Origin: Isoetes taiwanensis | Lineage: Eukaryota; Streptophyta; Lycopodiopsida; Isoetales; Isoetaceae | Assembly (NCBI GenBank): GCA_021234155.1 | Contig: JAJEKV010000791.1 | Coordinates: 1-64,000, forward strand | Reading direction: 5' to 3' | DNA length: 64,000 bases | In this document: positions 13,312 to 24,545 of the stretch, one piece after another | How positions within the stretch are numbered: position 1 is the stretch's first letter | How the letters are laid out: each line of letters opens with the position of its first letter | The notes under the pieces: model-generated | Told to the model about the DNA's origin: nothing | What the model saw: the letters and a program-made list of their open reading frames with translations, nothing else | Databases searched by the model: none | Program-made: the position numbers and the translations under genes

Positions 13312-13740
13312 GGAGTTGTTAATCGTATAGTTCCTCCCCGTAATATAAATGATCAAGACTTGACCTAATGTGGCTTTGAAAATTAATGCCAAGGTAACTC
13401 ACTTGGTACCCCATAATGGCTCCCCCGCTCATTGAACTCAAGACTTACTAAACAGAGTGTGGAGGATATAATACGCATGTTATCGATGGAATTGGCCGTG
13501 GTCTTCCAAAGGTCTCCGTGGGAGCCAACTATAATCTTTGGAATGGATGTGTCACATGGAGCCCCATTCTCGCCAAATTCACCATCAATTGCAATTGTAA
13601 GGATTGAACTGTGTGCACTTGACATTTCAAATTTCAATTCATTACATTCCTATTTTAACTTGCGTGCAGGCAAGGCTCTACGATTGGCCAACGATATCCC
13701 GGGGCTTTGTCGACGGGTCAAAACACAATCAAAAAATGTG
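13312..13740 (+). pseudogene. ARGONAUTE4-like PIWI-domain fragment, decayed, with introns
   Basis: The reading NRIVPPRNINDQDLT followed by NVALKINAK (13321-13393) matches the conserved Argonaute segment ahead of the PIWI active site, with one extra T between the two parts. A GTAACT donor follows at 13394. The next open frame contains PTIIFGMDVSHGAPF and SPSIAIV; in AGO4/6/9-type proteins this is the block carrying the first catalytic Asp (GMDVSHG). A GTAAGG donor and a TGCAG acceptor then bracket an intron, after which YDWPTISR and VKTQSKNVK resemble the following AGO segment in shifted frames. The intron structure shows a copy of genomic DNA, not a processed transcript. Only about 100 residues of a roughly 900-residue protein are present and frames are broken, so it is a relic. 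It may have been carried here by a transposon. Confidence 0.75.
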
Positions 13741-14144
13741 AAACTATGAATGCGCTTGAAAAATAAGAACCTTCGGGGCATGATTGCGTAGTAACATAAA
13801 TAACTTTTTCAAACTGATATTGAAAGGATAATTAACTTTTGCTTGTATGTGGAATTGTTGAAAGGGTTTGCGGTGCTCAAAGTATCTGGAACAAAAACAG
13901 CTTGCCTCCACGCCTTTGTTGTATTCGTGTTCCTACCCCCTTATGGCTATGTATAGTTCTCTCCCCCTTTCGTGTTCAATTTTAATAAATTTTATTGTAT
14001 TGTGGACTTCGTGGATGGTGTCAATAATCCCGCTTGTAAGTGTTCTTAATGTAGGGTTGGCAAGAATAATGAAAGGTGTGCGATGTTGGTTTAAGAAATC
14101 GATTTTGAAATGTTTAATAAATTGATTTTTGCGTGAGATGTTTA
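13741..14144. other. Gap with no recognised feature
   Basis: Moderately AT-rich sequence between the AGO-like fragment and the first GACGCC repeats. An 85-codon plus-strand frame at 13868-14125 is hydrophobic and matches nothing I know. No CACTA terminus is visible here. Confidence 0.5.
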
Positions 14145-14300
14145 AAGGGCACGCCGCTTAACACAAAGACGCCGTTATAGACGCCGCTTAACGACTATGA
14201 CAGACGCCGTTAACGATTTTCTCACAAACACCGACGCCGTTCAACGACGTCAGAACTTTTTATCGTAAAACAGAGGCGCTGCCCACGCCTAGTTTTTGGT
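14145..14300. repeat. GACGCC/AACGAC subterminal-type repeat cluster (left)
   Basis: At least four copies of a degenerate motif of the form GACGCCGTT-AACGAC occur in about 150 bp, for example near 14171, 14183, 14205 and 14232. The motif is quasi-palindromic and matches the larger cluster at 19608-20109 next to the CACTA terminus. Confidence 0.65.
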
Positions 14301-14429
14301 TTAAGTGGTCGGAGGAGCGTTGCGATGCATTTTTGGCGATCATCCTTTTCCAAGTCCTTTAAGCATCCGTATTTACAATGGATCAATCAACTCTATTTTG
14401 AATTTAGGCTTGTTGTTTGATAGATTTAG

Positions 14430-14900
14430 GCTTCTTTGTTTTTCTTGTTTGTTTTCAATCCATCCCATTTTCTATCCTCCTTTTTTTCCATCCTTGTTTT
14501 GTATGACCGACCCTTCTTCCAATGATCTTCCAATCATTGTGATATGAATCAACGACCTTCTATTCATTTCTCTTCTTTCACCACTTTCTATTGCCGAATC
14601 TTTTCTTTTCCATCTCCTTTCTTCTTCTTCTTCTTCTTCTTCCCTTCTATTTTTTTCCATGGAAGAAGGACGCCGCTGGAAAGAAAAGGGCCCACCCTTT
14701 CCTCTTATTTTTTATTACAAGAAGGGACGCCGTTGGAAAGATCTAGGCCCCTTCTTTTTGTTCTCCTTTTTTTTTATTTTCATTTTTACATGTCAATATA
14801 TAGTTCTTTTAATTAACAATGTAAATAGTTTTAATGTCAATGATCTTTTTCAACGTGAATCGCCTTTTTTTTTTTTTTTATTTATTTCTTTTATTTATGT
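14430..14900. repeat. Pyrimidine-rich low-complexity tract with (TTC)n and a paired motif
   Basis: T/C-rich sequence with a (TTC)n microsatellite at about 14619-14643 and poly(T) runs near 14770 and 14865. Two related segments, AAGGACGCCGCTGGAAAG near 14667 and GGGACGCCGTTGGAAAG near 14725, are each followed by a GGCCC-containing pyrimidine stretch, which indicates a local duplication. The long plus-strand frames here only reflect the lack of purine-containing stop codons. Confidence 0.6.
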
Positions 14901-15057
14901 AAGTTTTCTAATTATTGAATGCCTTTATTTTTTTTGCATGTACACTAATAACAAAATGGGCCGCATTTTGAAATCGATTTTAAGAAATTTCAAGACATTC
15001 TAGGTAAGAATTTGAGTTTGAGTAGGAGAATAAAATTTTAATGTTTTATTTAGGTTA

Positions 15058-15430
15058 AAAAAAAAACTTGGGGAGACTTGGACAGGGCATGGTCGGCCTC
15101 ACTTTGAGTGGAGAAGACTAGGTGTTCCGGGTCCAAGCTCACCGCTTACTTTTTGTAATTTTATTGATTAATGTATTTAGTTTAGAAAAAATTGGGGAGA
15201 CTTGGACAGGGCATGGTCGGCTCCACTCTTGAGTGGAGAAGACTAGGTGTTCCCGGTCCAAGCTCACCGCTTACTTTTGTAATTTTATTGATTAATGTAT
15301 TTAGTTTAGAAAAAATTTGGGGAGACTTGGACAGGGCATGGTCGGCCCTCGGCTTTGAGTGGAGAAGACTAGGTGTTCCCGGTCCAAGCTCACCGCCTAC
15401 TCTTGTTTATTTTTTTTATTAATATATCAA
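15058..15430 (+). repeat. Three tandem copies of a ~125-bp unit
   Basis: The block beginning TTGGGGAGACTTGGACAGGG and containing AGTGGAGAAGACTAGGTGTTCC is repeated three times, starting near 15068, 15193 and 15318. Each copy ends with TGATTAATGTATTTAGTTTAG or a decayed form of it. Copies differ by a few substitutions and small indels, so the duplication is fairly recent. The unit lies inside the putative CACTA element. The in-frame peptide GRLGQGMVGS is a by-product. Confidence 0.9.
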
Positions 15431-18400
15431 TAAATAGAAATCTTTACCGGATTGGACAAGGGGTGGTTTTTGAAAAAAAAATTGCATTATTGATTTTCGG
15501 TTTCTAGTTAAGAATGTTGTTTTTAAAGATGTTAGGGATGTCAAAGAAACACCGATGTGGAGTGGTTAAGAGCAAGAAAAAATTTAAATAGTTGGTTTTA
15601 AAAAAAAAAAAATTAAAAGGGAAACTAACTCTTAAGAAAGTAGGTAAAGATTCATAATGAAGGTTTGAAAAAGTCACAAAGCAAGATTAATGAATCTAAA
15701 TTGGTTTGTAGGTGGTATGGCCCCGACCGTGGAAGACACTAATGATTAGTGAGATTAGACGATGGTCATAAATGAGATATGTGCTAACGAAAAGTCCCGA
15801 CCGGGAGATGCAACCGGTCAACGCGGTCGCACCATTTTGTCGCATTACGTGAAAAGGAAGTGCCAATTTGAGTTAGCACAAAAATGGCCAGGTCAAGAAG
15901 AAATGTTGATCTCTCTCCTTGACACACATGTAAAGCCAATGATTGGAAACCCCATGGATGAACTGAAGACATGTTTGAAGCATTCAAAGGCAGCCTTTTA
16001 AAAGTCCCAATGCCGGAGGCTCGTGTCAAGGAATGGGTAGCTTCATGGAATTCCTCAAAGAAGCGACGCTTGGATCACAAGAACATCATTAAGGATCTCA
16101 ATGCACGCCGGGCTTGAGGTAATTAAAAATGCTTTGCATCGTGGGGGAAGCTCTAGTGGAGCAGGCCTAGCAAGCCCCACTTTTCTTTGGAGAATCACAT
16201 GAACACATCAATCTTTGTTGATCCCATGCCCGTAGAGGCCGTGGATGTGATACTTTATTGAGGAGAAACCAACACATCGCATCGACAAATCAAAAATCAA
16301 CGGAACACAACACTTCCAAGATGATGAGCTATACAAAGGATGGGTTTTCAAGGGCAAAGATAGGGTAGTAGACGCATGAGATGGCTCAAAGATACATACG
16401 CTTCAAGAGCCCAGATCCCGCTTTGGCTACATCCATTGGACTTGCATATGAAGTTGCTAGCTCTAGTGGGGATACCATAGGGCCAATGGTGATTCTACCT
16501 TTCATGAATGGAGAGACACTTGCACACTTGTTTGACTATTTACCTAATAACTTGTCACGCTTTTAGAAGATGGTCAAATGCAATTGCTAGAGCCAAGAAG
16601 AACCGACAAACACATATGAACTTAGAGCAAAATGCGAAAGTTGTATATCAAGATGTTCCGTGAGATAGCTCTTGCCCCAGCGTAAGGTGTCGTTGAGATC
16701 CACAAAGGCCACTTCACTCACACAAAGCTTAATTGCAAGAGAGTCAAATTACATTTTGATGATGAGTACCAAAATGTGGGTGGCCATTGGTGATTGGGAC
16801 AATGCAATTCATTTTACGCCAAAGAGCCGCCATCCCCTTGTTGAAGTGTCTGCATTTACTTTCTGGATGGACAAGCAAAATATCCATGGTTAGAGGAAAC
16901 TGTGGTTTGAGAAATCAAAGGATGATGATCGTATGGGGACACCTAAATTCATGATGTCTATGCATTGGGATATATTTATGAGATGCTTCGATTTCGCAAG
17001 CTGGCGCTAATTTAATGGAGTGGTTTAATAATAACAACAATGCCCAATGGATTAATCCAACCCATATGTACCAACGACGCCTTGACAAGTTGGAGGAGCA
17101 AAAACAAGAATGATGTGCCACGGAAGACGATTCTCATCAATGCACCCAAAGCTTCGGGTTGTTGAAGCCTTACAAAGTGTTGGAATATCTTCACCATGGT
17201 TGTGAGACAAAGAGACACACATGAAGTGCATGGATGCCTTGAGATGTCAAAATTGTTGTTGTCACAACTCAAATAATGAATACAATATTGTATATCTTGC
17301 CATGTTTAAGAGTATTAAATTTTTAATTGTCTAATAACCAAATATATAAAGACACTTTTAATTATTCAAATCCCAATGTTTTGTAATGAACTTCCCATGT
17401 TGCTAACATTTGTTGCTTTCCTACTATGTTATTCATCGCGACTCCATATAAATAACTTGTAAGTTTTTGCACATGTCCAAAGAACCATGGGATGCGCACG
17501 ATGGCATATCTATTGTTCACAACTTTACTGCAAGGTGGTTTGGTAGCCTTACCGACAAAGCTCTAAACCCGCAAAGGCCTTTAAGAGGCTTAAGTTGGTC
17601 GCTCGGGTTTAGCTCACACCACCGCCACCTCCACCATTGTGTGGATTTGGTATGGATTTTTTTCTAGGATAAAATGTGTTAACCATTTATTTTAACGCTC
17701 TAATGTTTTAAATGTAGCGGTAAATGCGGGTTAAGGCCCTTCTTTTCCTATGCATAATGTTCGCCGTCGTGGTTATGGGCGGATCTTCTTCTCATCACCA
17801 CCGCCGAAGAGATCTGAAAGGACCTCGTGATCCGCCAGAAGACGGTAAGAGCAGGGAACTCCGAGATATCAACGAGGCGATAACCCCGAAGATAGGTGGA
17901 ATGCCTTAATTCGGGATGTCGCCGGGCAGAAATGGAGATTGCGCGCCAGTCAAGTTGAACAAAAGTAGGCGGAGGTCCGGGCGCCCATGACCCTCCACGC
18001 CATAGCTCATACACTCCTTCAGAATTCAATCTTGGGCCCGCTCCCCAGCACACAGGAGAATGAACCCCCACGGCGAGCGCCGACCGCCGCCCACGCCTGA
18101 GTGGACGCAATTCCTCTTCAAGCTCGTTAAAGATCGTGGCACCACCGCACCACCTCCACTTAAGGCATCTCTTTCAATATGAGTGAGTTCATCTTGAATT
18201 ATGCCCTTTTTGTTCACTAACACATATTCATATGTTAGTCGTGATGTTGAGTGTAGTAGCAAGAGTTGCCGCCACCAAAGACCGCAGATGCATGCACAAT
18301 TTTGGAAGATGGCTAATAATGTCACAAATAGTTTTTGCCATAACGCCCACAAGGGTGAATGGAACCCGAGCCTATGATGAGGAAAAAGAGAGGATCAAGG

Positions 18401-19189
18401 AGATTTTAGAAGGTAATATCCCGAAGCTCAAGTCGAGAGATCTCATGGAGGGAGCTTTGTTCAAAGTGGTAAACATGTTAAATCCACCGTATTAGGCTCT
18501 TTTCGCTCTTCATTATAACCTCATTGTACTCATATTTTATTTATATTTTGCGAGGTAATCGTAAGAAGCAGCTGAAGCCTTTGCCAAAGCTGGCATGAGT
18601 CCCGATAGAGGAAGTGGCAAATGCCTATCCGGGTTGACTAATGAGGCATTTCAAGTACATCATCTCCCATGAGTCGATAATTAGATGATGCCATGTGGAC
18701 TAAGTCCTTGTATTGCATTGTAGTGTTTGAAGGCCAACATATTATCAAAGAAAGGGGAAGCTAGAACAAAGGCAGCTACCGGACGCCAGGTAACGACGAA
18801 GCAAGTGGCGTACCCATAGTGCCAATAAGACTGGTCCCGGGGTTATGGCTTTCTCGATAAGCTATTTGTAAGTATAAATTTGGTTTATAATGTAGGTTCT
18901 CGAAGCTGAACACTAACATTAGTTTTGGTGCTCATTCTCACTAGGGCGCCATTTGTCGGTCGCCCGGCCGCTAAAGATGAACGCTAAAGGGCCTTCAAAC
19001 AAGGGGCCATGCGCCATCGCAGACGCCACTCAAGGCGGAAAGGGGGATGAAGTGTGTATCATTCATTAGATAATTATTTGTGACTACAATGAACTAATTG
19101 TTATATACAATATAATGCGTAAATGAAGACTAAGCCAATGAAGAAGAAGAAGAAGAGAGCAACAACTAAAGACTTAATATATTTTGTAA
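15431..19189 (+). other. Transposon interior with unrecognised coding-like remnants
   Basis: Plus-strand frames at 15762-16001, 16381-16566, 16672-16893, 17467-17667 and 18232-18495 have protein-like composition, for example KRKCQFELAQKWPGQEEML, PMVILPFMNGETLAHLFDY and EEKERIKEILEGNIPKLKSR. They are 60-87 codons, separated by stops and frame changes. Their order and position fit the interior of a decayed transposon gene, but I cannot match any to a transposase domain. The frame at 17724-17909 starts with a hydrophobic stretch followed by SSSHHHRRR, which could mimic a signal peptide; I see no support for a real secreted protein. An outlying GACGCC copy lies near 19021. Confidence 0.35.
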
Positions 19190-19607
19190 TGTGCAAATTA
19201 CATTGTGAAATATATTAATTGAATTCAATTTAAATTTTTTATGCTTTGTTCTTATTATTTGTGATTTTTTGTTATGTTAATTTTATGCTCGATTCTATTT
19301 TTTTATTCTTAGATTTATTAAACATTTAATTACATATTAAACAATAATGCTTATCTACCATTAATATAATTTAATCAATATTTGTTTCTATTTTTCGAAT
19401 TTTTAAATTTTTAAATATTTATTCTCGATTTATTTTGTTCATATTTAATATTTATTAATACTATTAATATTATTGATAATATTAATATTAATAAATATTA
19501 CTAAATATTTATTTATATTAAATATTTGTTAATTTTGCATATGAATATTAACCGGTCCGCTAAATCATATTGAATAATATTAAATAAATATTTTTTTATC
19601 AAATTCC
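19190..19607. repeat. AT-rich low-complexity tract
   Basis: Nearly pure A/T sequence built from overlapping ATTAATATT and AAATATTTATT words, ending sharply at about 19608 where GC-rich repeats begin. No coding potential. Confidence 0.8.
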
Positions 19608-20109
19608 TTAATCGCCGTTGAACGACGTTGTTCAAGGTGGGTCGCTTATCGCCGGGCCAAGCCTGCTTGAACGACGCGTCTCAAGGCGGGCGCCGTGCCG
19701 CCAGAAGCCGACACCACTGTAGCCAGTGATGCCACGCCAAAGAACGCCGTTGAACGACGCTTCACACGCCGGTACCGCCACGCTAGCCACGCTACCGGGC
19801 AACGCCATGGATCTGACATGATGACGTACTTTTCGCCGTTGAACGACGCTGCGTGTCATTCACACGCCAAAGTCATACCGGGCGCTTTGGCCACCGGGTA
19901 AAGAAGGTCGCGGGTCAATCTTAATGTACGCGAACGATTTGAACGACGCCATGTCGCCGCTAAAGACGCCGGTTTGCGACGCTGCCAGAGATAGCGACGC
20001 GATAAACGCCTTTTATCGACGCCACGACGCCGAATAGATCGCCGTTTCGACGCTTTTGACGCCGACATCGACGCGGTAACGACTGACGCCGTAATAGACG
20101 CCAGAATGT
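19608..20109. repeat. GACGCC/GCCGTTGAACGACG subterminal repeats (right)
   Basis: About 500 bp of GC-rich sequence containing the 14-mer GCCGTTGAACGACG three times (near 19613, 19747 and 19837) and many shorter GACGCC or CGACGC words up to the CACTA terminus. The core pairs GCCGTT with AACGAC and is nearly self-complementary, as expected of transposase-binding subterminal repeats. Frames across it are by-products. Confidence 0.75.
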
Positions 20110-20127
20110 GGCTTTGGTTTTGTAGTG
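20110..20127 (-). repeat. CACTA transposon right terminus
   Basis: Read on the minus strand this is CACTACAAAACCAAAGCC. CACTACAA at the extreme end is the conserved start of plant CACTA terminal inverted repeats. It directly abuts the GACGCC repeats inside and ordinary sequence outside. Confidence 0.7.
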
Positions 20128-23100
20128 ATATGTCCATTACATGTATGGTGCAAACCAAGGGGCATAAAAGGAATATGGAAAAGGTAAACAGAACTCCGCC
20201 TCCGCCCGATAATAATGGCGAGGTCCCTTCCATGACCTATTTTCTTTCACAAAATTAGTGCTCCAAATATAACAAGAACACTCATTAGCTTAGCAGGATG
20301 TTTCCCCGCTTCTTTTTGTGACATTTTCATTCGCCTTTCCAATCATGACTATTGTTGATGGTGGTGGGATACTGATAAAAGATGTGGATATATATATGAT
20401 CCTTTTGTGGCAAGTCAAGCCGCACCTTTTGAAATGGTGACACAAGGGTAATTGCTTTTAAGACCGCCATTAATTGAAGGAATGAAGAAAAGGATAAATT
20501 ATTTTAGCAAGATAATGTGGACAAGGAGGAACGAAGATCATGGAGACATGTAGATAACTAGATAACTCAATAATGACTCACAAATCCATACCAAGTTTCC
20601 TTCAAAAGTGCTTCCTCGAACTTAACGGGTTCAAACTTCACACCGACTTCTCTTTGACCTCATTACATCCAGCTCTTTATCTTATGAAGTAACGTTGTTG
20701 AAGAAAATGCTTGTGTTCACCGGTGTCCTCCAATTTTAAGTCAATTGCTGCTTGAATTTCAAATAAGTCTCTCGCTTTCCCTCGATAGGATAAGTGGGTG
20801 ACTTGTACTAGGACCAACATGTTATGTTGACCCTTGTGGGTCAACACCATGGCATGCCGCCAATCGCACTACTACTCGAGGCCTTCCTTCTCGCGATCTA
20901 CACATCCCTTGGACACACCTCCGCCAAATTTCTACTAAGAAACATCTCTCGACATCAAGCAATACCCGCAGCTGTAATATCTGGCCACCATGGCTCCGCA
21001 TTGAATATGCATCCCAAACCCCTCGTGACACCACGCTTTATGTGCGTGACCGCCACAAATTATACATTGTCAGATGCCATATGTATTATCCAAATGAGAA
21101 GAAGCATCATGTGGATGGCCGCATACCTGCCATCTCTCCAAACACACGAGAACGACATCACCTCCGGACATGCTAGGAGGAAGTTCACGATTTCATACAT
21201 CAAGCAAACCATGGAGTTACGTACTCTCAAGAATTTTTTTCTTCGGGTTAACCACTCAAAAATCATACCTGGCTATACTCGCAAACCCTTCTTTGAAGTT
21301 TATTTTACAACTATGTAGTTGCTCTTTGGGTACTTGGAACTCTAAGCCTCTCCATAATATTTGAGCTTGTTAAAATGTTTTACCATGACTCATGTTTACT
21401 CCATTAATGACGCCATCTTGCTTTGTCAAGAAGTTAAGTTAGTAGAATTTCTTAGTTGTATTCTAGCAATTTCTCAAGAAACAACCTTGTTTAATCTTCA
21501 TTGTTTCCAACAACCATTGATATAATAGCACTCCCAGCGGGTCTTTCTTTGTTGCCATTGTATTATTAAAAAATCTAATGGTTTGGAAAATTTTGCACAA
21601 TCTTCAAAAAAAGATGCTAACGATCAATGGGTTGCCCTTGAGGAGCCATTGATGTATACGTGCAATTACTTTGGGACGTTTTGTGCCAAATAATATTGTG
21701 TATAAAAAGCATGGCATAAACCTATGGGATTGGATGTTAATAGTTGATGTATTCGGAGCTTTGGAATTAGGAATAACTTTTTGTTATTAGCCTAGGTTCA
21801 AAAGTTATTTTATTCTAACATCTTCATTCACGTATCGTCTGAAGTTACAAGTGTTTATGTAATCAATGTTGAGGGATGATTTGTTGTTTTGCAATGAGGT
21901 TTTAAAACTGGGGAGGGATGATTTGTTCAAAGGACACATTTCAATAGATTGTGGAGGTTTCATTTATTTAGTATTTCTTTTCTTTTAGTGAAGAAGAAGA
22001 TGATTGTAGATTCTATTGATAATATGGTTACAAAACTTCGAAGCATATGGAATTAAATCGGGGATATACTTAGTAAGTGATGTTGTTAGACCTTTTAACC
22101 AAAGAGAAGAGTCCATTTAACCATGGAAACTGCACTCTTTTGTGTAAAAATATTCATGACCATCACTTCTAGCTCAAGGAGCAACACACAAAAGCCATTT
22201 ATTGTCGTGAGCACGGACCATTTGTGACAAACCTGAAAATGTGATATGTATGCCCCTATATATCGACCATAGGAGCCAACCAATACCAAGATGGAATATT
22301 GTCTAGCTAAGGGCCATGCATTGGTGTAGGAGGCCAAGAGGATGTATCGGCGATCCAGCCGCAGATTAAACAAATTTTATAACCCGGACTCGCTTGGTCA
22401 ACATTGTAAAAGATATGGATCTTTAATGCATAAGATGTTTTTTGCCTTACGTCATGCATGCAAAAAATAAATAGACGAGATGTTTGATTGTCACCTCATT
22501 AGTGCTAGGAACTAACCTTAAAAGCACATAAGAATTTCAAACAAACACTGAAGCCAATGCAAATGCCATACTTTGCTCTAGCTTGATGCGTCTTTTTTTT
22601 TACGTGCTAGGGTTGGTTTTAATTTGGACTTTTTGGTGCTTAGGTTTGAGGTAGTCTACTTTAGAGATACAATTCCTCTAGATAACTTTCCAATCTAGTT
22701 TATATTTTCATGTTAAAATAGAGTATATGGCAATATCAAACCTTAGCCAATGTACGTGTACATCTAAAACAACAACATATTTCATAATTGGTTGAGCATA
22801 CCAAACAAATCATCCAACTTCACAAGCACACTTTTACCAAAGATTAACCGGGCTTGCATGGTTTTCATAAGCATAGAAAGCCTATCATCAACAACACCAC
22901 CTCCATTTACAAAGACTTCATAGTGCTTTTGCACTAGTTGGGCAATTACGTTGGTAAGAAATTGGTAACAAAAGTCCATTTTCGATGGTTGGGCGGGTTA
23001 TTTGGTAACGAATAAGTAAAGGATATCAAGTTGATGTTTAGGATGTTGGGTTGATGTAAAACAAATTTAATTAACTTTTCAAAGCATATGAATTAATGAT

Positions 23101-24227
23101 GAAAAAAAGTGAACTAACTATGGTGAGAAAGTTTGACTCAAAACTTGCCTACAAAAAAAAAAGTTTGACTCAAAACTCTAGCCTAATCTATAGAAGCACG
23201 CATTTGTTGAGCCAAGATGAAAGCGAAACCTTTGAGTCATTTAGAAGCATGAAACAACGATGCATTCTTGTCGTACCAATGGGATTCTAGAGTCCTTGAA
23301 TGAGAGATTACCTTTATTGCTTATGCAATTCTCTAGAAACTTTCAATCGATTCAAGACATTGCGGATCTTATTGCCCATGATATCTCTTCTTTTTAAGTC
23401 CCAAATGTTGTAAACCAAGCAGCCTAGATCTTTCAGAAAAAAGTATGAATTTCATTTGCGATGTTTTCACCCTCCCAAACTAAATAGAACCTTGAGACAT
23501 GAAAGCTCGGACCCATTTATCGACATAATTTAAGCGCGAGTAGCTCTAGTCTAGCTTGCATTCGGTGTCATTGCCAAATTTTAGCATTTAGTGGCTTTAA
23601 AGGGCAATTGTGCATGTGCCAAAGTAACATCTAACTTGGTTTTGTTCACCTCCATAGTAAACAATTGATTTAATGAGTTTATTTAAACCCTAAACCCTAT
23701 GCTATCCTTGCTTTGCAAGAAGCACTACCCGGTGGCCCTTTTGGCGATGCAAATCTTTGTGCTATTCATAAGCGATCGTAATAATGCCAAAAGATTTGGC
23801 AATTGCTCGGAGGATTCAAGGAGACTATTTGTAGTAGGAAAATTGTACTTTTGTTTTATAATATAACATCAATGTATATTTTCTCTCTTGTTTACACAAA
23901 ACCTTTTGGCCTTCGTGTATAACCATAGGTGTTGTGCAGTAATTTTATGTGTATTAAAAAAAAAAAAAAAATCAATAAATCACGATCGGGAAGGCTTTTG
24001 GTTTGCTCTTAAGGGCAAATCCTTGGCTCTATTGGTGGGTGGAAATGTTTTAGATTTCTATCAATGTATGCCCTAATATTCCCTGTAACCAACCTAAAAT
24101 ACAACGAGGTAATTTGCGAGGTTGTTATTGGTGTTATTTACCAGGAAGTCACGCCCATTCTTGTTGTTTTCTTATCAATTGGTATGGTATATGAGATAAA
24201 GCTTGAAAAGATTGGGGCACAATGGAT
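20128..24227. other. Long stretch without a recognised gene
   Basis: Mixed sequence with short frames on both strands. A poly(A) run at about 23957-23971 could mark the end of a retroposed fragment. A duplicated GTTTGACTCAAAACT lies near 23131 and 23164. Nothing matches a family I recognise. Confidence 0.4.
20824..21318 (+). CDS. Hypothetical frame, 164 codons, unrecognised
   Basis: The longest plus-strand open frame in this stretch, starting at ATG 20824. The predicted protein has no obvious domain, signal peptide or repeat, and no flanking splice sites or polyadenylation signals that I can defend. The reverse strand carries a Cys/His-containing reading (CIICGGHAHKAWCHEG) broken by stops, so either strand could be the remnant of something. 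Chance openness is the simplest explanation. Confidence 0.15.
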   Translation: MLTLVGQHHGMPPIALLLEAFLLAIYTSLGHTSAKFLLRNISRHQAIPAAVISGHHGSALNMHPKPLVTPRFMCVTATNYTLSDAICIIQMRRSIMWMAAYLPSLQTHENDITSGHARRKFTISYIKQTMELRTLKNFFLRVNHSKIIPGYTRKPFFEVYFTTM

Positions 24228-24545
24228 AGCAATTTCCTTGAAGGATCCGCCCTTTAGTGTGTTGGTTATCACAACAGGTGCTAGTGCATAACAATTTGGT
24301 ATCGAGCCAAGGTTCAATTCCTCGTGGCAACATTGATGCAAGCATCTCGGGGAAGGGGAGGAATTGATATGGTTTGTGGGGTATGGAGTAAAGCACGGAA
24401 ATGTTGGGTTCTATTGGATAATGATTTCCTTGAAGGATCTGCCCCTTTTGGAGTGTTGGTTATCACTAGAGGTGTTCTGACGATTTCCTTGAAGGGTCCG
24501 CCTTTTGGAGTGTTGGCTATCACTAGAGGTACTAGTGCGTAACAA
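24228..24545 (+). repeat. Three copies of a ~60-bp motif beside a primer-binding-like site
   Basis: The motif TTTCCTTGAAGGATC followed by TTTGGAGTGTTGG, TTATCACTAGAGGTG and CTAGTGCGTAACAAT occurs near 24230, 24425 and 24483. The first and third copies end in AGTGCATAACAAT or AGTGCGTAACAAT. The first copy runs directly into TGGTATCGAGCC, so this looks like the 3' end of an LTR with internal duplications. GGTTCAATTCC at 24311-24321 fits a pol III B box, so a tRNA-related SINE head is the alternative reading. Confidence 0.6.
24297..24308 (+). other. LTR retrotransposon primer-binding-like site (iMet type)
   Basis: TGGTATCGAGCC resembles the common plant primer-binding site TGGTATCAGAGC, complementary to initiator Met-tRNA, with one A missing. 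A CA dinucleotide four bases upstream could be the LTR end. No gag-like frame follows, so the element is decayed. Confidence 0.45.

Larger units (their letters stand above)
14145..20127. mobile_element. Probable decayed CACTA (En/Spm-type) DNA transposon
   Basis: The right end at 20110-20127, read on the minus strand, is CACTACAAAACCAAAGCC, the typical terminus of plant CACTA elements, followed outside by a possible 3-bp target duplication (ATA). Inside it lie dense GACGCC/AACGACG repeats (19608-20109); a similar cluster at 14145-14300 would be the left subterminal region. Subterminal repeats of this sort are characteristic of the superfamily. I could not find a left CACTA terminus, so the left border is inferred and may be deleted. 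The interior holds coding-like pieces (15760-18500) with no recognisable transposase domain. Decay, a non-autonomous element, or two unrelated ends are all possible. Confidence 0.5.

Noticed and set aside
17724-17909. Possible small secreted His-rich peptide (hydrophobic start, then SSSHHHRRR)
   Set aside because: Single short frame inside a decayed transposon with no conserved neighbours, promoter or second copy to support it.
20940-21200. Cys/His-rich minus-strand reading resembling a DC1 or PHD zinc finger
   Set aside because: Spacing does not fit either domain and the frame is interrupted by stops.
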